33,822 bases of DNA from Chamaesiphon sp. 341R_metabat_111 (GTDB lineage: Bacteria; Cyanobacteriota; Cyanobacteriia; Cyanobacteriales; Chamaesiphonaceae). Position numbers and translations under genes: made by a program. Location: NCBI GenBank assembly GCA_025351825.1, contig JANXVE010000123.1, positions 1 to 33,822 of the forward strand, written 5' to 3'. The notes below the pieces were generated by a model. It was given only the letters and a program-made list of their open reading frames with translations, ran no database searches and was not told the DNA's origin. Shown here one piece after another: positions 17,718 through 24,946 of this stretch. Numbering within the stretch: position 1 is the stretch's first letter; every line of letters begins with the position of its first letter.

Positions 17718-18269
17718 TTGGAGTTTATCAAATGTACATATCTAGCCCATGCTGATGCCATTTTAGACATCTTCAATGAGGCGATCGTCAATTCGACTGC
17801 ACTATATGATTATCAGCCGCGTCAGCCTGAAAGCATGATCGGTTGGTTTGAAGCAAAAGAGATGGGTAATTTCCCAGTGATTGGCGCGATCGATCGGTTC
17901 GATTGCCGAAGGCAGACCAAAGGTCAACGACTACTAGGATTTGCCAGCTATGGCACGTTTAGAAATTGGCCAGCTTATAAGTATTCGATCGAGCATTCAG
18001 TCTATATCCATCCTGATTATCGTCGTCAGGGAATTGGGTCGGCACTGATGCAGCAGCTTATTCTCGCCGCCACCGAACAACAATACCACACGATGATTGG
18101 TGGCATCGACATGACAAACACCAGCAGTATTGCCCTCCATGAAAAGTTAGGATTCACCCATACAGGTACAATTCAACATGCAGGTTTTAAATTTGGACGG
18201 TGGCTCGATCTGGGCTTCTATCAGTTATTACTAGAAACACCATTGGAGCCAACTGATGGCGATTGCTAG
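17718..18269 (+). CDS. GNAT acetyltransferase, phosphinothricin-acetyltransferase-like
   Basis: A 183-residue GNAT enzyme of the Pat/MnaT type. Visible are the N-terminal HADAILDIFNEAIVNSTALYDY block typical of this group, and the acetyl-CoA loop DYRRQGIGSALMQQL (motif A, R/Q-x-x-G-x-G/A). NTSSIALHEKLGF follows, and then GFKFGRWLDLGFYQLLL. Members acetylate small amines such as methionine sulfone or phosphinothricin; the natural substrate here is not known. The start is TTG with a strong AGGAGG site. It stands between gshB (divergent) and fic (convergent). Confidence 0.87.
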   Translation: MEFIKCTYLAHADAILDIFNEAIVNSTALYDYQPRQPESMIGWFEAKEMGNFPVIGAIDRFDCRRQTKGQRLLGFASYGTFRNWPAYKYSIEHSVYIHPDYRRQGIGSALMQQLILAATEQQYHTMIGGIDMTNTSSIALHEKLGFTHTGTIQHAGFKFGRWLDLGFYQLLLETPLEPTDGDC

Positions 18270-18311
18270 AGCTGGCTATCTCGATCGTAGAATTAATCCG
18301 ATCTGAACGCT

Positions 18312-19664
18312 TCAAGATTTAGTTAATTTCGATTTTAGGTTTGCTGGAGCTATATAAATCAATGCTTTGCCAACCTTTTTTGTCGATTCCACCAATAAAT
18401 CTAGATCTACCAGTTGATTCAAATATTTCCTGGCGGTATTACTAGTTATGCTAAAATCACCACTCATCTGCCTGGCAGTAAATTCTCGACCTGGCGATCT
18501 TACGGCTTCCTTCAATATCTCTAATTGCTCCCAATTTAGTTTTTTTGATACTGGACTCTTTTTCACCCAATCCATGAATTCATAAAAATCTTTCTGCTTT
18601 TTATTTACGTATTCATTGAGAAGTTGAACTGCTCTGCTAATTGTTTCAACTTGATTGTAAATAAAATAAGTAACATCAAAATCATCAGTTTCTGTATAAA
18701 CAAAAGATTTGTCATAGTCACTGCGCTTTTCTTGAATTAGCTTACTAATTGAGACATATTCAAACAGCCAGTAGCCAGACTTGATAATACTCCAGTAAAA
18801 AATTGCCCTCGCAGTTCGACCATTGCCATCACCAAAAGGATGAATGTATCCAATCATAAAATGAAGGATAATCGCTTTGACGATCGGATGAATAAAATTG
18901 TTGGGATCTCGATCTCTGTGATCGGTATTAGCAAAATCACATAAGTCATTCAGCCTATCGATGAGAGTATCTACAGCAGGTGGATAAAAGGGATTTTCAT
19001 CATACGAGTTGGTGATGACAATATTATCATGCTGCCTCAATTCTCCAGCTATTGCATTATTTTCAATTGCTTGATGAGTAGCAATTTCGTGTAGTTCTAA
19101 AATCAGCTTAATCGACAAATCCTCATCTTTCTGCTCTAATGCTTTTTTCATCAATAAATAATTATTGAGAATCATCTGCTGAGATTTGTCTTTTGGCTGC
19201 AAGCCTTGTTGGAGCATTTCTTTGGCAATTTCTCGCGTAGTCGAAGCTCCTTCTAGTTGCGCTGAAGTTATTGCTTCCTCGAACATCAAGCTTTTGACTA
19301 AATATCGATTTTTATCATCACGAGACATTGATAAACCGTCGCTAATTTTACGACCGCCACCAGTCATCGTGTCGATCGAGTGCAATTTAGCAGCCAATGA
19401 ACTAGGAACACAGTAGCTAAAATGTCGATTTCCTTCAGCTTGCAATGTGCTTAAATGCTTGGCAATGCCCTGACGCAAAATCTTTGTGGCTGTCCATGCC
19501 GCCACTTCTTCATCACCTTTCTCAACCCGCCACTTAAATTCATCCCAATGCAGATATTTCCCTTGAGAATTGGTAATTTGGTATTTACCCATCAATGAAA
19601 ATATTTCGGGTTTTATCTCTCTGACTAGCTCCAAATAAGGCTTGGGAACTCTAATCCTGGGCAT
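18312..19664 (-). CDS. Fic family protein (AMP transferase type)
   Basis: A 450-residue protein. The catalytic motif HPFGDGNGRTAR (residues 275-286, H275) is complete. Residues 134-139, SAQLEG, match the (S/T)xxxE(G/N) inhibitory motif located N-terminal to the core, so this is a class II, self-inhibited Fic. The N-terminal part is a Fic_N-like domain, and residues about 375-445 form a winged-helix (LNWEQLEILKEAVRSPGREFTARQMSGDFSITSNT region). Such proteins usually adenylylate target proteins, often topoisomerases or themselves. No separate antitoxin is present, as expected with an internal inhibitory helix. Confidence 0.9.
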   Translation of the reverse strand: MPRIRVPKPYLELVREIKPEIFSLMGKYQITNSQGKYLHWDEFKWRVEKGDEEVAAWTATKILRQGIAKHLSTLQAEGNRHFSYCVPSSLAAKLHSIDTMTGGGRKISDGLSMSRDDKNRYLVKSLMFEEAITSAQLEGASTTREIAKEMLQQGLQPKDKSQQMILNNYLLMKKALEQKDEDLSIKLILELHEIATHQAIENNAIAGELRQHDNIVITNSYDENPFYPPAVDTLIDRLNDLCDFANTDHRDRDPNNFIHPIVKAIILHFMIGYIHPFGDGNGRTARAIFYWSIIKSGYWLFEYVSISKLIQEKRSDYDKSFVYTETDDFDVTYFIYNQVETISRAVQLLNEYVNKKQKDFYEFMDWVKKSPVSKKLNWEQLEILKEAVRSPGREFTARQMSGDFSITSNTARKYLNQLVDLDLLVESTKKVGKALIYIAPANLKSKLTKS

Positions 19665-19714
19665 AAGTAGTCATTGCGGTTGAACTAATTATTCCAGTAT
19701 ATCAACTTTCAGGG

Positions 19715-19750
19715 ACACAAAACGCAAAATTGCGGTTTTGCGTTTTGTGT
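19715..19750 (-). terminator. 15-bp hairpin between icd and fic
   Basis: ACACAAAACGCAAAA and its exact complement are separated by six bases. On the minus strand the right arm is T-rich (TTTTGCGTTTTGTGT), so the hairpin can end the icd transcript. It lies 85 bp beyond the icd stop and 51 bp before the fic start. Confidence 0.6.
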
Positions 19751-19835
19751 TTTGTGCTCATCCTGTTATCCTTTCAGAGCAACGGTTTTAGACAAATTAG
19801 ATCGATTGCATTATCACGATCGTCTGGCGATCTAG

Positions 19836-22070
19836 TCAGTTGGTAAGCTGAGACAACGCCCTATTGAAGATTTGACTGGGGCGCATTGCTTGAGTTGCTT
19901 TCTCGCTATTTAGATGATAGTAACCACCCAGATCGATCGAGTTACCCTGAGACTGATTTAATTCAGAAACGATCGCACTCTCATTCTCACTCAATTGTTG
20001 TGCTAGCACCCCAAACTTTGCTTTAAGTTCGGGATTTCGATCTTGCTCAGATAGAGCCTGTGCCCAATACATTGCCAGATAAAAATGAGTACCCCGATTA
20101 TCTAATTCATTGACTTTGGTAGAGGGAGATTTACCACGATCTAAATACATGCCATTGGCTCGATCGAGTGTTTCAGCCAAAATCAGCGCGTCGGGATTAT
20201 TTGTCTTTTGCCCCAAATCTTCTAACGCTACTGCCAGAGCCAGAAATTCGCCCAAAGAATCCCAGCGCAAGTGTCCTTCAGTCACAAACTGCTGGACATG
20301 TTTGGGAGCTGAACCGCCTGCACCTGTCTCAAATAAACCACCACCAGCGAGCAGTGGTACGATCGATAGCATCTTGGAACTAGTACCCAGCTCCAGAATC
20401 GGGAACAGATCGGTGAGGTAATCCCGCAACACATTTCCAGTTACTGAAACTACATTTTCACCAGCTTTAATGCGATCGCAAGTAAACCGCATCGCCGCTA
20501 CAGGTGACATGATTTCAATCTCTAATCCAGTTGTATCATGATTGCCAAAATATTCATTCACTTTCACAATTAAATTAGCATCATGAGCGCGATGTTCATC
20601 TAACCAAAAAACTGTCGGACAACCCGTAACTCTCGCCCGATTTACGGCTAATTTTACCCAATCCTGAATCGGCAAATCCTTGGTTTGGCACATCCGCCAG
20701 ATATCACCTTTGTCCACCCGATGTTCCATCAATGTCTCACCAGTAGCGGCTAACACCCGCACCACCCCACCTACTGAAATTTCAAAGGTTTTGTCATGGG
20801 AGCCATATTCCTCAGCCTTCTGAGCCATCAAGCCCACGTTGGCGACATTCCCCATCGTTGTCACATCGAACGCACCATGCTCTTGACAGAATTTGATACA
20901 TTCTTGGTAAATCGTCGCGTAGCATCGATCGGGAATCATCGCTTTGATATCGTGCAGATCACCATCCGCGCCCCACATTTTGCCGGAACTGCGAATCGCC
21001 GCCGCCATCGATGCATCGATAATTACATCGCTAGGAACGTGGAGATTGGTAATGCCTTTGTCAGAATTGACCATGGCGAGTTGAGGGCGACTGGTATAAA
21101 CAGCTTGGAGATCGGATTCGATCGCAGCTTTTTCTGCCGCTGGTAAAGCTTGAATCTTGGCATAGACATCACCAATCCCATTGTTAGGATTTACGCCTAG
21201 TTTGGCAAATGTATCGGCATATTTGACAAACGCATCCTGATAATAAACCGTGACAGCGTGCCCGAAAATAATCGGGTCAGAGATTTTCATCATCGTTGCT
21301 TTGACATGAAGCGATAGCAAAACATTTTCAGCTTTGGCGGCACTGATTTGTCGATCGTAGAACTCCCGCAACGCCTTGACACTCATCACACTCGCATCGA
21401 TGACTTCCCCTGCCGAGACAGTAGTTTGCGCCTTCAGCACTGCGATCGAACCATCTGTGGCGACTAGCTCGATCGATACTTGTCCAGCTTGCTCAATTAC
21501 TACCGACTGCTCACTGCCATAAAAATCACCGCTCTCCATATGGGCAACGTGAGTCTGGGAATCTGGTGTCCAAGCACCCACCCGATGGGGATGCTTTTGA
21601 GCGTATTGTTTAACTGATGCCGCAACCCGCCGATCCGAATTGCCCTCTCGTAACACCGGATTGACAGCACTACCCAAAACCTTGGCATACCGCGCCTTAA
21701 TCGCTACTTCTGCTTCGTTCTGTGGCTGGGCGGGATAGTCGGGAAGATCGTAACTCTGGGACTGCAACTCCTTAATTGCGGCATTCAATTGGGGCGTAGA
21801 AGCACTGATATTCGGCAGTTTGATAATGTTCGCTTCAGGTGTTTTCGCCAGTTCACCCAGTATCGCCAGCGCATCGGGTTGCTGCTGGGCGGGGGTCAAC
21901 CTGTCAGGAAATGCCGCGATAATCCTCCCAGCCAAGGAAATATCAGCAGTCTCGATCGATACATTAGCAGCTTTGGTAAATGCTTGGACGATCGGCAAGA
22001 ATGAATATGTTGCCAAAGCCGGAGCTTCATCGGTCAGGGTATAGACGATTTTCGATGATTGGGCTGTCAT
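19836..22070 (-). CDS. icd: Monomeric NADP-dependent isocitrate dehydrogenase
   Basis: A 744-residue protein of the monomeric IDH (IDH-II) family, about 80 kDa, which converts isocitrate to 2-oxoglutarate with NADP. Signature blocks include [77 protein letters not shown] and [11 protein letters not shown]. Length matches the family and no key block is missing. 2-oxoglutarate is the carbon skeleton for ammonium assimilation and a nitrogen signal in cyanobacteria. Most cyanobacteria I know use the shorter homodimeric enzyme, so this type is notable. Monocistronic, ATG start. Confidence 0.95.
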   Translation of the reverse strand: MTAQSSKIVYTLTDEAPALATYSFLPIVQAFTKAANVSIETADISLAGRIIAAFPDRLTPAQQQPDALAILGELAKTPEANIIKLPNISASTPQLNAAIKELQSQSYDLPDYPAQPQNEAEVAIKARYAKVLGSAVNPVLREGNSDRRVAASVKQYAQKHPHRVGAWTPDSQTHVAHMESGDFYGSEQSVVIEQAGQVSIELVATDGSIAVLKAQTTVSAGEVIDASVMSVKALREFYDRQISAAKAENVLLSLHVKATMMKISDPIIFGHAVTVYYQDAFVKYADTFAKLGVNPNNGIGDVYAKIQALPAAEKAAIESDLQAVYTSRPQLAMVNSDKGITNLHVPSDVIIDASMAAAIRSSGKMWGADGDLHDIKAMIPDRCYATIYQECIKFCQEHGAFDVTTMGNVANVGLMAQKAEEYGSHDKTFEISVGGVVRVLAATGETLMEHRVDKGDIWRMCQTKDLPIQDWVKLAVNRARVTGCPTVFWLDEHRAHDANLIVKVNEYFGNHDTTGLEIEIMSPVAAMRFTCDRIKAGENVVSVTGNVLRDYLTDLFPILELGTSSKMLSIVPLLAGGGLFETGAGGSAPKHVQQFVTEGHLRWDSLGEFLALAVALEDLGQKTNNPDALILAETLDRANGMYLDRGKSPSTKVNELDNRGTHFYLAMYWAQALSEQDRNPELKAKFGVLAQQLSENESAIVSELNQSQGNSIDLGGYYHLNSEKATQAMRPSQIFNRALSQLTN

Positions 22071-22249
22071 GGCAGTTGTTGGTATGGGCGACTTCAGACC
22101 ACCATTTTGACATCTCTAGGGGATTTAGTGGTAGTGAAGTTGACTGAATGGAGTATTTATTATTCAACTCAAATCAAATTGCGTCTCTAACTTGTTGAGA
22201 TCGAGAGTAGAATACTTGAGAACATCTTGAATCCATCCCTGTTTAAGCA

Positions 22250-22727
22250 ATGAAAGTCAGATCTGCCACCCCTGATGATGTAGCTGTTATTTTCCAATTT
22301 ATTCAGAAGAAAGCAGAATTTGACCGAAGCATCGGGGCATTTTCTGGAATATTTCAAGCTTCGGAAGAAAAAATACGCAAAACACTTTTTGGGAATATTC
22401 CTTTTTCCTACGTTTTATTTGCAGAATCTTCAGGGTGTAAGGTTGGTTTTGCACTATACGGATTTAGATGTTCATCATTTATCGGACAGCCAAGTATTTG
22501 GCTTGACGATCTATACATAGATGAGGATTCGAGAAGTCAAGGCGCAGGAGCAATATTAATGGATCGTCTCGCTCAAATTGCCCATGAAAATGACTGCACT
22601 CATCTTGCTTGGAATGCTGATGCGAAATATTCGTGGACTTAGTTTTTATCATCGACTAGGTGCAGAAATAACTGAGCAGCATGGAAATCAATGTTTTCTG
22701 AGGTGGGTTCCTAGCTCGACTATGTAA
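22250..22727 (+). pseudogene. GNAT acetyltransferase with a late frameshift
   Basis: The first frame gives 130 residues of a small GNAT enzyme (MKVRSATPDDVAVIFQFI at the start, then WLDDLYIDEDSRSQGAGAILMDRL with the acetyl-CoA loop) but ends early after WNADAKYSWT. From 22623 another frame continues with RNIRGLSFYHRLGAEI and on to a stop at 22725-22727. That is exactly the missing GNAT C-terminus (strand 6-7 with FYHRLGA). Removal of one base near 22622 would restore a protein of about 158 residues. It is either a recent pseudogene or a sequencing error. Confidence 0.85.
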
Positions 22728-22763
22728 ATTTAGGTCTGCGTATGCCGATCGAATCAGTTAAGA

Positions 22764-23108
22764 CTACAAATACAAAATAATTCTGATGCCGTCGTCTACC
22801 TCCAATTGCAAGTCATCTGGAAGTGAACCAATTCTCTCCACTAAGAATTTCTTGTCTAACGTGAGAATCTGAGATACATTTGCTACTGAATCTTTCGGTA
22901 AACCCGATGCAGCTCGTGGCAACAACACATTGCCTGGAGCTGCTGCCAAATTAAGGTTGGAAGTTATAATCACCACGATGACGGTATTGATGTTGCTTTG
23001 AGTAAAAGTGTCATCTTGAATCACCAACACAGGACGATTATACCCAGGCTCCGAGCCTACTGGTTCTGGTAAGTTTGCCCACCAAATTTCTCCTCGATAC
23101 ATTACCAT
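22764..23108 (-). CDS. MazF/PemK-type mRNA interferase toxin
   Basis: A 114-residue protein with the MazF/PemK opening YRGEIWWANLPEPVGSEPGYNRPVLVIQ, including the RGEI-W and G-R-P-V-L-V-I-Q motifs, a serine/threonine strand (VVIITSNL) and VANVSQILTLDKKFL. These toxins cut mRNA at short recognition sites. The ATG at 23108 overlaps the antitoxin; a second ATG at 23102 (TAATG overlap) is equally plausible. It is the second gene of a two-gene operon. Confidence 0.9.
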   Translation of the reverse strand: MVMYRGEIWWANLPEPVGSEPGYNRPVLVIQDDTFTQSNINTVIVVIITSNLNLAAAPGNVLLPRAASGLPKDSVANVSQILTLDKKFLVERIGSLPDDLQLEVDDGIRIILYL

Positions 23109-23338
23109 TCCTCACGTGGTAGAGACATGAATTGCATGGTGGCGATCGTTGGATCTAGATCCGATGATTCTTCACTGTAGACATTGTTTAATTTGCTCAA
23201 TATCTGTTGACGATTATATTTGGATAGATAAGCTTGTAACGCCGTTGAGTAAAGTTCGCTGCGGGAAAGTCCTAACTGTTGCGCGAGGGCTTCTGCTTCG
23301 GCAAAAACTGAGTCTGGCAGTGAGATCGCAGTTTTCAT
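23102..23338 (-). CDS. Ribbon-helix-helix antitoxin (MazE-like role)
   Basis: A 78-residue antitoxin. MKTAISLPDSVFAEAEALAQQLGLSRSELYSTAL is a clear RHH fold, which dimerises and binds DNA, and the acidic tail (YSEESSDLDPTIATMQF) would cover the toxin. The ATG at 23338 is preferred over the one at 23359 because the apparent -10 box at 23369-23374 would place the transcript start at or very near 23360, leaving no leader for the longer form. The toxin follows with overlap. Confidence 0.87.
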   Translation of the reverse strand: MKTAISLPDSVFAEAEALAQQLGLSRSELYSTALQAYLSKYNRQQILSKLNNVYSEESSDLDPTIATMQFMSLPREEW

Positions 23339-23349
23339 AATTGGATGAG

Positions 23350-23397
23350 CTAGAGTCACTATGCTCTAGTTATACTCTAGTTATACTAAGATTGCAA
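23350..23397 (-). promoter_or_regulatory. mazEF-like promoter with operator repeats
   Basis: On the minus strand TTGCAA (23392-23397) and TATAAC (23369-23374) are 17 bases apart. The -10 and spacer are made of two tandem 11-base units (plus strand CTCTAGTTATA at 23364-23374 and 23375-23385). CTAGAG at 23350-23355 is an inverted copy of CTCTAG. Eleven-base spacing puts the CTAG sites on one face of the helix, as expected for a ribbon-helix-helix operator. Confidence 0.7.
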
Positions 23398-23509
23398 TGG
23401 TCGATCGCGGTTGTGTAGACGATCGATCCACAATAGACCTCCTGTATGAATCAAGAAGCATGTGCCAGTTCATAATTGAGCAAGCCAGCAATGAGATTTA
23501 ATCGACAAC

Positions 23510-23545
23510 TTGACAACCCCTCTCTTTTTGAGAGATAATTGTCTC
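23510..23545 (+). promoter_or_regulatory. higBA-like promoter with palindromic operator
   Basis: TTGACA (23510-23515), 18 bases, GATAAT (23534-23539). The palindrome GAGATAATTGTCTC (23532-23545) covers the -10, and CTCTC-N5-GAGAG (23520-23534) covers the spacer. Both are good candidates for HigA binding and autorepression. Confidence 0.65.
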
Positions 23546-23570
23546 GTCTGAGTAAATCTGTCGAAACTTA

Positions 23571-23870
23571 ATGCATCTAATTTCGATTACCAATCTCCGA
23601 GAAGATGTAGCACAATATCCTGATGCTGATAGGGCAATTGGGAACTGGTTTAAAACAATCGAGGAGGCTCGATGGCAAAATCTTGAAGAAGTTCGTCAAT
23701 CATTTAAAGATGCTGAAGCTGTCGGCAATTTTACAGTCTTCAATATTAAAGGAAATAACTATCGATTAATAGTAGGAATAGATTATGAACGTCAGGTTAT
23801 CTATTACAAATATTTTTTGACTCACGCTGACTATAGCAAGGACAAGTGGAAAAATGACCCTTACTTTTAA
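23571..23870 (+). CDS. higB: HigB-type toxin
   Basis: A 99-residue RelE-fold mRNA interferase of the HigB_toxin family. Recognisable parts are DADRAIGNWFKTIEEARWQNLEEVRQSF, VFNIKGNNYRLIVGIDY and the C-terminal IYYKYFLTHADYSKDKW with the conserved H-x-x-Y/K end. These toxins cut mRNA on the ribosome. Its 3' end overlaps the antitoxin by 17 bases, giving the toxin-first order typical of higBA. ATG start at 23571. Confidence 0.9.
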   Translation: MHLISITNLREDVAQYPDADRAIGNWFKTIEEARWQNLEEVRQSFKDAEAVGNFTVFNIKGNNYRLIVGIDYERQVIYYKYFLTHADYSKDKWKNDPYF

Positions 23871-24261
23871 TCAAGAGCAATATACCGAACTGCTAATTAA
23901 GTATCAGCCTAAAATTATTGAAACGGAAGCAGAATACCGACAAGCTCTAGCCGTAATCGAACATTTCGTCTTCAAAAAAGAGCGGAGCTTAGAAGAACTG
24001 GCACTGTATGACTTAGCTCTGATGCTAGTCAAAGACTACGAATCTAAAACTTGTCTGATGGATGATTGGAGGTCGCAATCTCCAACCGAAATGTTGCAAT
24101 ATTTATTAGAATCCAGTGGCAAAAGGCAATCGGATCTGGTTGGTATCATCGGTTCAAGTGGCATCGTTTCGGAAGTCGTCAATGGTAAGCGATCGATTAG
24201 CAAATCTCAGGCTAGAAAACTTGGTGAAATATTCCAGGTTTCGCCGAGTTTATTTATTTAG
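23854..24261 (+). CDS. higA: HigA-type antitoxin
   Basis: A 135-residue antitoxin. The N-terminal half (QYTELLIKYQPKIIETEAEYRQAL) is the helical region seen in this HigA subgroup. The C-terminal half has an Xre-like helix-turn-helix (MLQYLLESSGKRQSDLVGIIG, then SEVVNGKRSISKSQARKL). It should neutralise HigB and repress its own promoter, where a palindrome overlaps the -10. Confidence 0.9.
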   Translation: MTLTFNQEQYTELLIKYQPKIIETEAEYRQALAVIEHFVFKKERSLEELALYDLALMLVKDYESKTCLMDDWRSQSPTEMLQYLLESSGKRQSDLVGIIGSSGIVSEVVNGKRSISKSQARKLGEIFQVSPSLFI

Positions 24262-24459
24262 TCGATCGCTAGCCAACTGCATATTCGGTAAATTGACGCT
24301 TAAAAGGAGAGTGGGCAGTGTATGGCGATTGACTCAGCAAAATCTTTGGAGCGTGGCAACAACCTTGTTAGGCTTGAAGTCAAGAGCAGGTGAGTCAAAT
24401 TTTGGATGTAGCCGAACAGATGGTCAGCACTAGGTGAGTAGAGTCGATCATCGCCTATA
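24262..24459. other. Gap upstream of mqsA-like gene
   Basis: I looked for an MqsR or other small toxin in the three plus-strand frames. Only a 23-codon frame starting MAIDSAKSLERGNNLVRLE with a GGAGAG upstream was seen. It is too short to assign. Confidence 0.4.
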
Positions 24460-24476
24460 TTAACCAAGTAGGTTAA
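24460..24476 (+). promoter_or_regulatory. MqsA-type operator palindrome
   Basis: TTAACC-AAGTA-GGTTAA is a perfect palindrome around a 5-base centre. Its core AACCA-AGT-AGGTT differs by one base from the AACCT-N3-AGGTT site bound by E. coli MqsA. It begins at the end of a TATATT -10-like box (24456-24461) and lies 14 bases before the mqsA-like ATG. A weaker relative (AACCT-N4-AGGCT) occurs at 24361-24374. Confidence 0.7.
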
Positions 24477-24490
24477 CATAAAGAAAAAGT

Positions 24491-24895
24491 ATGAAATGTC
24501 TGTCCTGTGGAATGGCAGAGTTGGTGAAGGACATTCGCGATCTGCCCTACACTTATAAAGGTGAATCAACGGCTATTACTGAGGTCGAGGGAGACTTCTG
24601 TGCGGCATGTGGCGAGTGTGTGCTAAACCCGCAGGAATCAGCGCGGGTAAGCATAGCGATGTTGGAGTTCAACAAACAAGTTAATGCTGCAATCGTCGAT
24701 CCGCTGTTTATTACTAGAGTTAGAAAGAAGCTCTCGCTCGACCAACAGGAAGCAGCAACGCTATTTGGCGGCGGGGTTAATGCTTTCTCTCGGTATGAGA
24801 CGGGCAAAACTAAACCGCCCCTAGCGTTGGTTAGGTTGCTTCAACTGCTCGATCTTCATCCCGATCTGTTGAGTGAAATCAGAACGTCGATTTAA
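24491..24895 (+). CDS. mqsA: MqsA-type antitoxin without adjacent toxin
   Basis: A 134-residue protein with the two-domain MqsA layout. The zinc knuckle cysteines C3, C6, C37 and C40 fall at the same positions as in E. coli MqsA. The C-terminal helix-turn-helix (VRKKLSLDQQEAATLFGGGVNAFSRYETGK) keeps N97 and R101, which contact DNA in E. coli. Length (134 versus 131) also agrees. In E. coli the toxin gene mqsR lies directly upstream; the 229 bp upstream here contain no recognisable MqsR. It may work as a stand-alone repressor, pair with another toxin, or be a leftover. Confidence 0.88.
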   Translation: MKCLSCGMAELVKDIRDLPYTYKGESTAITEVEGDFCAACGECVLNPQESARVSIAMLEFNKQVNAAIVDPLFITRVRKKLSLDQQEAATLFGGGVNAFSRYETGKTKPPLALVRLLQLLDLHPDLLSEIRTSI

Positions 24896-24946
24896 CTCAA
24901 AATATCAGACTCCAACTCAGACTTTTGCAGGAGGTCTATTGCTCCA

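Noticed and set aside
24116-24433. Plus-strand 105-codon frame overlapping the end of higA
   Set aside because: It is mostly the higA sequence read in another frame, with no toxin-like motif; considered and dismissed as an MqsR candidate.
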